From Microcaldota archaeon (GTDB lineage Archaea > Micrarchaeota > Micrarchaeia > Micrarchaeales > Micrarchaeaceae), in contig JAJZJI010000033.1 of NCBI GenBank assembly GCA_021828345.1, positions 1 through 11,501 of the forward strand: a DNA stretch of 11,501 nt, written 5' to 3'. Below are positions 7,160 to 11,501 of this stretch, piece after piece; positions within the stretch are counted from its first letter, which is position 1, and every line of letters begins with the position of its first letter. Under the pieces are notes generated by a model. It saw only the letters and a list, made by a program, of their open reading frames with translations, did not search any database and had not been told where the DNA came from. The translations under genes and the position numbers were made by a program.

Positions 7160-8284
7160 TTAATCAACCACTATATATTTATCTATCTTCTTTCTATAGA
7201 TCTCTTTTTTCTGCCTGTGCTTTTTGAGGAATGCATTTATTGTATCAGCTAAATGTTTTTTATGTTCTCCTGCGAGCATGCTCCCATTTCTTTCTGCCTC
7301 AAAGATCTCGTTTAATTTTCTATCATCAGGTTCAAAGAAATATTTATAATATTGACATACTACGCACTTATCAGGGTTGCCTCCATATTTTTTTTGTAAT
7401 TCTGCTGTTGCCTGCTGTCCTGTTAATGCTCTATTTATCTTTGCGCGCACTTCATCTTCTGTATCTGTTAAATATATCGTATTATTTTTATCACTTGATG
7501 ACATTTTTGATGAACCATCAAGACCTGGAAGGAATTTGGAATGTATAAGCGCTGGTTTGTAGTATCCAAGTTTTGGTGCGACATCTCTTGCTAATCTAAG
7601 ATGTACATCTTGATCTATTGCAAGTGGTACTAAGCATGGAACGTTCTTATGCTCTTCTACTGATTTTAAAAATGCTGGAGCTGCCTGCATACTAGTGTAG
7701 AAAATCAATCCTATATTCATGTCGTTTCCAAAGCCAAAAGCATCCTTAACAGTCGAGAATGTTATGTGCTTTGCTACACGGACGGCATTTTTGTATAACG
7801 TTTTTGCATTATCCGTATCAAAAAATACCTTGGTTTTACTCTGTTTGAATCCAAGTGACACTATATCTAGCATATTCTCATATCCTATTTTATGAATATC
7901 CTCTAACGTAACATTCGGGTCCTTTTTAGAGAGGTATTTCTCTTCATCGCTTATTTGTATATATACATCTACTCCAAATTTTTCTTGTAGCCATTGCGCT
8001 AACATGAATGGCATTAGATGGCCTATTGTCATTCCACCAGAAGGTCCTCTACCCGTGAATATGTAAAATGGATTGCCCTTTTCGTATTGGTCTAATAACC
8101 AGTTAAGATCCCGATGTGCATAATATATCTCACGCCTGATCATAAAGTGCGATGCTCCTGTATATTTTGCTATACGTGTTTTTAATTGGTCATCTATTTT
8201 ACTTATCCCAGAATCTTTTAAAAAAACATCATAATCTACTGTTCCTTCAACCTTCCAGGGCGTTATGCTAAAATCATTTGCCAT
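7160..8284 (-). CDS. trpS: Tryptophanyl-tRNA synthetase, archaeal/eukaryotic type
   Basis: This 374-residue class I synthetase charges tRNA-Trp. Archaeal/eukaryotic TrpRS features are FTGRGPSGGMTIGHLMPF (76-93), which holds the HIGH-type motif as TIGH (86-89), and IQISDEEKYL (109-118). AIDQDVHLRLARDVA (222-236) and the second signature KMSSS (260-264) in GSSKMSSSD follow. The first His of HIGH is Thr; Thr at this position also occurs in bacterial TrpRS (TIGN), so activity is not in doubt. C307 and C310 (KCVVCQYY) form a CxxC pair. The start ATG 8284 gives an N terminus FSITPWKVEGTVDYD typical of the family. It is a single transcription unit on the minus strand, convergent with the prenyl synthase. 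Confidence 0.97.
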   Translation of the reverse strand: MANDFSITPWKVEGTVDYDVFLKDSGISKIDDQLKTRIAKYTGASHFMIRREIYYAHRDLNWLLDQYEKGNPFYIFTGRGPSGGMTIGHLMPFMLAQWLQEKFGVDVYIQISDEEKYLSKKDPNVTLEDIHKIGYENMLDIVSLGFKQSKTKVFFDTDNAKTLYKNAVRVAKHITFSTVKDAFGFGNDMNIGLIFYTSMQAAPAFLKSVEEHKNVPCLVPLAIDQDVHLRLARDVAPKLGYYKPALIHSKFLPGLDGSSKMSSSDKNNTIYLTDTEDEVRAKINRALTGQQATAELQKKYGGNPDKCVVCQYYKYFFEPDDRKLNEIFEAERNGSMLAGEHKKHLADTINAFLKKHRQKKEIYRKKIDKYIVVD

Positions 8285-8310
8285 TAAACCACATATAGAA
8301 CAGAAAAAAG

Positions 8311-8319
8311 CCTTTTATG
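8311..8319 (-). promoter_or_regulatory. TATA-like element of trpS
   Basis: CATAAAAGG on the minus strand is centred about 31 bases before ATG 8284, leaving a leader of only a few bases. It is the best match in the 79-base gap between trpS and the CDGSH gene. Confidence 0.4.
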
Positions 8320-8329
8320 CCTTATGTAT

Positions 8330-8361
8330 AAAAAAGAAAGAAAAATAGGGTCTACAAACCC
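8330..8361 (-). terminator. Hairpin plus T-rich tract ending the msrA-CDGSH operon
   Basis: Immediately after the CDGSH stop, read on the minus strand, GGGT and ACCC can pair around a 6-base loop. A tract of almost pure T (TATTTTTCTTTCTTTTTT) follows. T-rich tracts terminate archaeal transcription, and the short stem makes this unusually like an intrinsic terminator. The tract lies just before the trpS promoter, separating the two transcription units. Confidence 0.5.
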
Positions 8362-8363
8362 CA

Positions 8364-8651
8364 TTATTCATATTCATTAGGTATTTTTTTTACTTCCGAT
8401 GCTGCATTGCTATCTGTTATTTCCTCACGTTTATCTCCGTTTATATAGCAATAGCATTTATTTGTTTCTTCACCCATTGCATGTTTATGTGAACCATCAC
8501 AAAATGGTTTATGTTTTGAAAGTCCGCAAGCGCATGCATGTATTTGGTAATCAAGTACCTTTTGATCTGAAGTCAAATTCTTAAATCCTGGGAGATCGCC
8601 AAGCTTTATTGCGTATGGGTGATCTCGTTTATGTCCAATAACTCTCATCAT
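8364..8651 (-). CDS. CDGSH-type iron-sulfur domain protein
   Basis: This is a small soluble protein of 95 residues when started at ATG 8651. It carries one complete CDGSH motif, CACGLSKHKPFCDGSH, whose three Cys and one His bind a redox-active 2Fe-2S cluster (C42, C44, C53 and H57 when counted from GTG 8657). A further CYC follows about 11 residues after the His. The frame extends to a GTG at 8657, but that GTG is part of AGGTGA, a match to the archaeal Shine-Dalgarno sequence. Translation therefore more likely begins at ATG 8651 or the next codon, ATG 8648. The gene lies 27-33 bases downstream of msrA on the same strand, which suggests one operon tied to oxidative stress or redox balance. 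The cellular role of prokaryotic CDGSH proteins is not established. Confidence 0.93.
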   Translation of the reverse strand: MMRVIGHKRDHPYAIKLGDLPGFKNLTSDQKVLDYQIHACACGLSKHKPFCDGSHKHAMGEETNKCYCYINGDKREEITDSNAASEVKKIPNEYE

Positions 8652-8653
8652 TT

Positions 8654-8659
8654 TCACCT
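8654..8659 (-). promoter_or_regulatory. Ribosome binding site of the CDGSH gene (decides the start)
   Basis: AGGTGA on the minus strand matches the anti-Shine-Dalgarno end of archaeal 16S rRNA. It overlaps the GTG at 8657 and lies 2 bases before ATG 8651 and 5 before ATG 8648, arguing against GTG as the start. Its presence fits an internal operon gene. Confidence 0.6.
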
Positions 8660-8684
8660 AAATAGAATATACAAGAAAGATTTA

Positions 8685-9221
8685 TCAAGATTGCTTTAGT
8701 AGTGCACTAAATTCCTTTTTTATTTTTGCTATTTTAGGTCCAATAACAATGCTGCAATATGGAGTTTTTGTATTATTTTTATAGTAATTTATATGGTACT
8801 TTTCTGCAGGGTAAAAAACATCTAGTTTTTTTACTTCCGTTACAATCTTTTTATCATACGTGCTCTGTAATTTTAGTATATATTTATCTATAATCTCTTT
8901 CTGAGATTCTGTATTATATAATATTATAGAACGATATTGTGTTCCAACATCAGCTCCTTGCCTATTTAGTGTTGTAGGGTCATGCATCTCAAAAAATATA
9001 TGCAATAATATATCGAGATTGATACTATTATTATAATCTATTTTTATGACTTCCGCATGACCTGTATTGTCATTGCATACACTATCATATGTTGGATTTT
9101 TTGTATTTCCACCAGCATAGCCTGGAAACACACTTATAACACCATTTATCATCTGAAATACAGCTTCTGCACACCAAAAACATCCTCCACCAAATACTAT
9201 AGAATTTGTATTCTCTATCAT
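8685..9221 (-). CDS. msrA: Peptide methionine-S-sulfoxide reductase
   Basis: This 178-residue enzyme reduces the S epimer of methionine sulfoxide in proteins, repairing oxidative damage. The active site GGGCFWCAEAVF (11-22) carries the catalytic Cys14. GYAGG (34-38), GHAEVIKIDY (54-63), FFEMHDPTTLNRQGADVGTQYRS (about 76-98) and YPAEKYHINYY (137-147) are all family hallmarks. Cys156 in TPYCSIVIGPKI is placed like the resolving cysteine of single-domain MsrA enzymes; Cys17 and Cys49 are the others. The length is typical, with no fused MsrB domain. ATG 9221 is the start, with a well-placed TATA element and no Shine-Dalgarno. It is the first gene of a pair with the CDGSH protein. Confidence 0.98.
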   Translation of the reverse strand: MIENTNSIVFGGGCFWCAEAVFQMINGVISVFPGYAGGNTKNPTYDSVCNDNTGHAEVIKIDYNNSINLDILLHIFFEMHDPTTLNRQGADVGTQYRSIILYNTESQKEIIDKYILKLQSTYDKKIVTEVKKLDVFYPAEKYHINYYKNNTKTPYCSIVIGPKIAKIKKEFSALLKQS

Positions 9222-9241
9222 ACTATAATTTTTATATTAAA

Positions 9242-9251
9242 TTATTTAAAT
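9242..9251 (-). promoter_or_regulatory. TATA element of the msrA-CDGSH operon
   Basis: ATTTAAATAA on the minus strand is centred about 26 bases before ATG 9221, the expected distance for a leaderless archaeal transcript. Bases between it and the ATG are almost all A and T. Confidence 0.5.
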
Positions 9252-9315
9252 GCGTGTAAATGCTAAAATATCGCCCAAAGTAAAAGATACACCTATATGC
9301 ATTTCCGATAAGGGT

Positions 9316-9325
9316 CTTTAATAAG
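9316..9325 (+). promoter_or_regulatory. TATA-like element of the small membrane ORF
   Basis: CTTTAATAAG is centred about 25 bases before ATG 9345, the distance seen for other leaderless genes in the window. It supports the view that the interrupted ORF was, or is, a real gene. Confidence 0.35.
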
Positions 9326-9344
9326 TCAGATGGGAAATCATAAC

Positions 9345-9518
9345 ATGAATAATTTGGGCTTAGGGTTGGTTGTTGTAGGGAATTTCCTCATTGTCGTTGG
9401 TATAAGTCATATAACGCCGATTGCAGGTATTATCTAAGTTGTAGATATTACCTTTATAACAGCAGGACTAATGGTCTTTTTTACAATTGGTAGAAAACAG
9501 AAAAAGCACGCAAGTTGA
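9345..9518 (+). pseudogene. Small two-helix membrane protein interrupted by an in-frame TAA
   Basis: From ATG 9345 the frame reads 30 residues (MNNLGLGLVVVGNFLIVVG then ISHITPIAGII) and hits TAA at 9435-9437. The same frame continues for 26 residues to TGA 9516-9518 (VVDITFITAGLMVFFTIG then RKQKKHAS). Read through, it would be a 57-residue hairpin with two hydrophobic helices and a basic tail, the normal design of a small membrane protein. The conserved-looking layout on both sides of the stop suggests a recent nonsense mutation or a sequencing error; alternatively only the 30-residue single-helix peptide is made. I do not recognise the family. It fills part of the 421-base gap between msrA and fic; the rest of that gap holds the TATA elements listed and the fic operator region. 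Confidence 0.45.
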
Positions 9519-9609
9519 ATTTGAAGCGCGTTGCCTGAAGTATGAATTATGCTTTAAGTAGCGTGTATTTGGGATCTATCTACATCTGTACAATATATCA
9601 TATTAATTC

Positions 9610-9692
9610 TATATGTCTACATAAACTCAAATATATTGATATGTGGACATTATGTCCACAAAACTTAAATATTTTAATGTTGTAGACATATA
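9610..9692. promoter_or_regulatory. Symmetric four-half-site operator array at the fic start
   Basis: The core is a perfect palindrome at 9642-9660, with 9-base arms TGTGGACAT and ATGTCCACA around a single T at 9651. A second pair of the same half-site (ATGTCYACA) lies outside it. ATGTCTACA at 9613-9621 and TGTAGACAT at 9681-9689 are exact reverse complements, extendable to 12-base arms (9610-9621 with 9681-9692). Both pairs are centred on 9651, so half-sites are spaced 29, 10 and 29 bases apart. A partial fifth copy (ATGTCA) starts at 9692. The array overlaps the possible fic starts and an AT-rich box, as expected for autoregulation. Who binds is unknown. Confidence 0.7.
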
Positions 9693-10602
9693 TATGTCAT
9701 TTATAGAAAAGCAAAGACATGGAGAACATTACTACTACTACTTGGTTAAAAATGTCAGAATATCTAATACAAAAGCTAAAAAGGTAAGAATATTTCTTGG
9801 TAGAGAAGTTCCAAAGTATGAGGAATTACAAAAATATTTCTTAGAGATAGAGAAAAAGGCTGTTTCAAAATATAGTGGTAAATGGCTATCTAAAGAATTG
9901 ATTGAGCGGCTAGAAGATTTAAGTGCATCTGTAGTGGTATTCCATAAAACACCTGGTAACGCATTGCCAAAGGATTTTCTGGTACGCTATACTTATAATA
10001 CTAATGCAATTGAAGGAAACAGGTTGACGCTCAGGCAGACTGCGCTTGTGCTTACTGATAAAATAGCACCAGAAGGGGCAAGAACAAATGATGTTATCGA
10101 AGCTTTGAACTCTTTAGATGCTTGGGAGTTTGTAAAAAAATACAAAGGGAAATTAAGTAAGAAATTTGTGTGTAGAGTTCAATACGAGATAACAAAAAAT
10201 ACCCCTTGTAGAATACAGGGAGATTATAGAGATAGTGAAATAAGAATAGAAGGATCTGGGCACATACCACCAAAATCATCAGAAGTTTCTGCTCTTATGC
10301 AAAAATTGTTTGAGGAATACAATAAATTGAAGAAAGAATTACATCCTCTAGAAACAGCCACACTGGTGCATAATAAGCTAGTTAAAATACACCCATTTAC
10401 CGATGGTAATGGTAGAACTTCAAGACTTTTGATGAATTGGATTTTACAAAGGAATCGTTTTCCGGCGGTAATAATAGAAGTAATAAATAAGGAGAAATAT
10501 TATAATTGTATTGAGCATGCTGACAGAGGTGATCAGAGGTACTTTGCTGTATTTTTAGCAGAGCAGATGCTTGGGCAATATATGATTGTATTGCCAACCT
10601 AA
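9643..10602 (+). CDS. fic: Fic-domain protein (class II, N-terminal inhibitory helix)
   Basis: Fic enzymes usually transfer AMP from ATP to a hydroxyl group on a target protein. The catalytic motif HPFTDGNGR (250-258, then TSR) is the canonical HPFxxGNGR. TNAIEG (120-125) fits the S/TxxxE(G/N) inhibitory motif, placed N-terminal as in class II Fic proteins, where its Glu blocks productive ATP binding. The N-terminal stretch HYYYYLVKNVR to KVRIFLG (about 29-52) resembles the small leading domain of archaeal Fic proteins. Residue numbers assume GTG 9643 (319 residues). ATG 9652 and ATG 9694 are also in frame. ATG 9694 (302 residues, MSFIEKQRHGEHYYYY) keeps all recognisable domain sequence and has a TATA box, so I favour it. 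The gene stands alone in an accessory-looking region. Its target cannot be inferred. Confidence 0.93.
   Translation: MDIMSTKLKYFNVVDIYMSFIEKQRHGEHYYYYLVKNVRISNTKAKKVRIFLGREVPKYEELQKYFLEIEKKAVSKYSGKWLSKELIERLEDLSASVVVFHKTPGNALPKDFLVRYTYNTNAIEGNRLTLRQTALVLTDKIAPEGARTNDVIEALNSLDAWEFVKKYKGKLSKKFVCRVQYEITKNTPCRIQGDYRDSEIRIEGSGHIPPKSSEVSALMQKLFEEYNKLKKELHPLETATLVHNKLVKIHPFTDGNGRTSRLLMNWILQRNRFPAVIIEVINKEKYYNCIEHADRGDQRYFAVFLAEQMLGQYMIVLPT
9664..9675 (+). promoter_or_regulatory. Possible TATA element favouring fic start at ATG 9694
   Basis: CTTAAATATTTT lies between the inner palindrome and the right outer half-site, centred about 24 bases before ATG 9694. This spacing matches other leaderless genes in this window. 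An alternative AT-rich box (AAATATATTG, 9629-9638) would serve a start at 9652. Confidence 0.35.
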
Positions 10603-10926
10603 TTAGCGTTCAACACCCTATTATTATTTAACTTTTGATTCTAAAAATTCAGCTTTAAATGCAACTTGAATTGTACCTTGTTTTGGGCTGTAAAAAACTG
10701 CAGCTAGTAGCCAAGCGGTATAAAAGGACAACGACGATCATGAAATTTCCATATGAGCGCAAGCCTTTTGTACCATCTGTATTGTCGGTGCCAAAAATCA
10801 ATAACGACTGGTTTAGTTGCGCAACATTATTATGACGGGTGAAGGATTGTCAAATGCTAAAGAAAAGAAGGGAAAATGAGCGGTAGTATTAAAGTTATAT
10901 TTTATAATCTGGCATCAAATATACTA
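10603..10926. other. 324-base gap with raised GC and no clear gene
   Basis: This is the stretch between the fic stop and the stop of the convergent toxin gene. From 10681 to 10860 I count about 41% G+C (73 of 180), against an obviously lower level in most of the window. It holds two short overlapping plus-strand frames with no recognisable family: 58 codons from ATG 10659 to TGA 10835, and 29 codons from ATG 10753 to TGA 10842. A strong TATA box at 10719 is listed separately. TAGTAGCCAAGCGGTA (10705-10720) resembles a tRNA D arm but no T arm or acceptor stem follows. It may contain a non-coding RNA gene, a small protein gene, or decayed sequence. Confidence 0.4.
10719..10727 (+). promoter_or_regulatory. 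Strong TATA box (TATAAAAGG) in the fic-toxin gap
   Basis: TATAAAAGG is the best consensus TATA box in the window, preceded by AAGCGG. Transcription would start near 10747-10753, at or just before ATG 10753 of a 29-codon frame (MSASLLYHLY and so on). No recognised gene begins here, so it may drive a small RNA or an unrecognised small protein. Confidence 0.4.
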
Positions 10927-11241
10927 TTAATCTTTTAATGATTTGAGTTTCTTGAAGAATTCTTCAAAAACAAGGTGTTTTTTCTCGGGACTTAATTGAA
11001 AGACAGTTTTTATTATTGCATTATCTGTGATTGTGAATATATAATTCAACTTTATCATGCTATTCTGCGCTGCTCCCTCATTTGTAGAGATGCGTATTCC
11101 TTTCATCTTAAGGTTTGTAGTTATTCCTGCTATAACTATGTTGCCTAGCTCTTCAAATAACACCAATGCCGGTCTGATTTTTGAGCCTTCGTTATCTGCA
11201 AATTGTACTCTTGTTATTACTACATCTCCTGCCTTAGGCAT
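10927..11241 (-). CDS. MazF/PemK-type toxin (probable endoribonuclease)
   Basis: Counted from ATG 11241 this is 104 residues. It begins MPKAGDVVITRVQFAD and continues with GSKIRPALVLFEEL, matching the PemK/MazF fold (a GDvv.v.f strand followed by a conserved K.RPalVl strand) and its usual length. Proteins of this family cut mRNA and are held inactive by the antitoxin encoded just upstream. The frame extends to an ATG at 11265, adding eight residues (MAITLRGS). However, ATG 11241 overlaps the antitoxin stop (ATGCCTAA), has GGGAG just before it, and begins directly at the conserved domain, so I choose it. The lysine-rich end KKLKSLKD is also common. Archaeal substrates of this subgroup are unknown to me. 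Confidence 0.87.
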   Translation of the reverse strand: MPKAGDVVITRVQFADNEGSKIRPALVLFEELGNIVIAGITTNLKMKGIRISTNEGAAQNSMIKLNYIFTITDNAIIKTVFQLSPEKKHLVFEEFFKKLKSLKD

Positions 11242-11455
11242 GCTCCCACGCAGAGTAATTGCCATCTTCCCATAGCTCTTTCATCTTGATTTTCTGGGAT
11301 TTTTGAACAAACTTATCGAACTCTTTCATTTCCTTGGTGTTTTCTATAAGACCTAAGATTATCTCATTATACGTCTCCCTAGGGTACTTCTTGATTTGCT
11401 TCAGTGCCTTAACCACTGACTTGCTTAATTGTATTGTAGTTATTTCCTCAGACAT
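11234..11455 (-). CDS. Antitoxin of the MazF-type pair (ribbon-helix-helix-like)
   Basis: This 73-residue protein starts at ATG 11455. A short strand ITTIQLS (5-11) is followed by two helices, SVVKALKQIKK and RETYNEIILGLIENT, the pattern of a ribbon-helix-helix DNA-binding domain. The charged C-terminal part (KEFDKFVQKSQKIKMKELWED, ending AWEHA) would wrap the toxin. The phrase KKYPRETYNEII is typical of small archaeal antitoxins paired with MazF- or VapC-type toxins. The gene precedes the toxin and overlaps it by 8 bases when the toxin starts at ATG 11241, implying translational coupling. It probably also represses the operon through the upstream palindrome. The family call rests on pattern and context, not on a catalytic signature. 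Confidence 0.83.
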   Translation of the reverse strand: MSEEITTIQLSKSVVKALKQIKKYPRETYNEIILGLIENTKEMKEFDKFVQKSQKIKMKELWEDGNYSAWEHA

Positions 11456-11462
11456 TATATAA

Positions 11463-11467
11463 CACCT
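11463..11467 (-). promoter_or_regulatory. Ribosome binding site of the antitoxin gene
   Basis: AGGTG on the minus strand sits 7 bases before ATG 11455, a good Shine-Dalgarno distance. It supports this ATG as the start. Confidence 0.55.
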
Positions 11468-11475
11468 ATAGTTAG

Positions 11476-11493
11476 TATATAGTGTACTATATA
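11476..11493. promoter_or_regulatory. Palindromic operator overlapping the toxin-antitoxin promoter
   Basis: TATATAGT and ACTATATA form perfect 8-base arms around a GT spacer, and a further TATAGT half-site lies at 11467-11472. The right arm merges with an AT-rich TATA-like box on the minus strand (about 11486-11498), which is about 31-43 bases before ATG 11455. Antitoxins with ribbon-helix-helix domains usually bind such repeats and shut off their own operon, and the location fits that. Confidence 0.55.
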
Positions 11494-11501
11494 TTTAAGT
11501 C

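Noticed and set aside
7160..8284. Thr in the HIGH motif of TrpRS (TIGH) as a sign of an inactive paralogue
   Set aside because: Thr at this position also occurs in active bacterial TrpRS, and every other signature, including KMSSS, is intact.
8655..8657. GTG 8657 as start of the CDGSH protein
   Set aside because: The GTG is part of the AGGTGA ribosome binding site; ATG codons follow 3 and 4 codons in from the GTG... at 8651 and 8648.
9542..9685. 47-codon frame starting MNYALSSVYLG, before and across the fic start
   Set aside because: It has no promoter or ribosome site of its own, no recognisable pattern, and runs through the operator array into fic in another frame.
10705..10750. tRNA-like D-arm string TAGTAGCCAAGCGGTA
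   Set aside because: No matching acceptor stem, no anticodon stem-loop and no T arm with GGTTC follow within tRNA distance, so it is not called as a tRNA; it is mentioned only as part of the gap.
11242..11265. Eight extra N-terminal residues of the MazF-type toxin from ATG 11265
   Set aside because: ATG 11241 overlaps the antitoxin stop, is preceded by GGGAG, and starts exactly at the conserved domain; the longer start would overlap the antitoxin by 32 bases.
1..11501. CRISPR array, insertion sequence or transposase
   Set aside because: I saw no regularly spaced long repeats, no terminal inverted repeats flanking a gene and no transposase-like protein; the repeats present are short and promoter-linked.

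Overview
The window looks archaeal. It is AT-rich and strongly biased to ATA and AGA codons. Isolated and first-in-operon genes have a TATA-like element about 20-30 bases before the start and little or no leader. The tryptophanyl-tRNA synthetase is the archaeal/eukaryotic type, the tRNA gene encodes no CCA, and an all-trans polyprenyl diphosphate synthase is present. Within Archaea a small-genome DPANN/ARMAN-like lineage or a Thermoplasmata-like lineage is my guess; the window cannot settle this.

Layout. The left edge holds the last 42 codons of a rhodanese-like protein. Next come a large UvrD/RecB-type helicase-nuclease (+), a tRNA-Arg(CCG) on the minus strand, and a Wzx/RfbX-type membrane flippase (+). 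cysS (-) converges on the flippase and diverges from a polyprenyl synthase (+). trpS (-) converges on the synthase. A two-gene oxidative-stress operon, msrA followed by a CDGSH iron-sulfur protein, lies on the minus strand and ends in a hairpin plus T-rich terminator. From about 9222 onward the DNA looks accessory: a small two-helix membrane ORF interrupted by an in-frame TAA, a Fic-domain protein, a stretch of about 320 bases with raised GC, and a MazF-type toxin-antitoxin pair on the minus strand at the right edge.

How the genes relate. Up to about 9221 the genes are housekeeping or maintenance genes, mostly single transcription units with their own promoters. Shine-Dalgarno-like AGGTG appears before the second gene of msrA-CDGSH and before the antitoxin, while the other units look leaderless. 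The right-hand part carries two likely self-regulating modules. The Fic gene has four ATGTCYACA half-sites placed symmetrically around position 9651. The toxin-antitoxin pair has an 18-bp palindrome overlapping its TATA element.

The points I consider most worth checking are the symmetric operator array at fic and the start codon it implies, a strong TATA box with a GC-raised downstream stretch near 10719-10870, the missing zinc-ligand cysteine in CysRS, and the serine at the chain-length position of the prenyl synthase.
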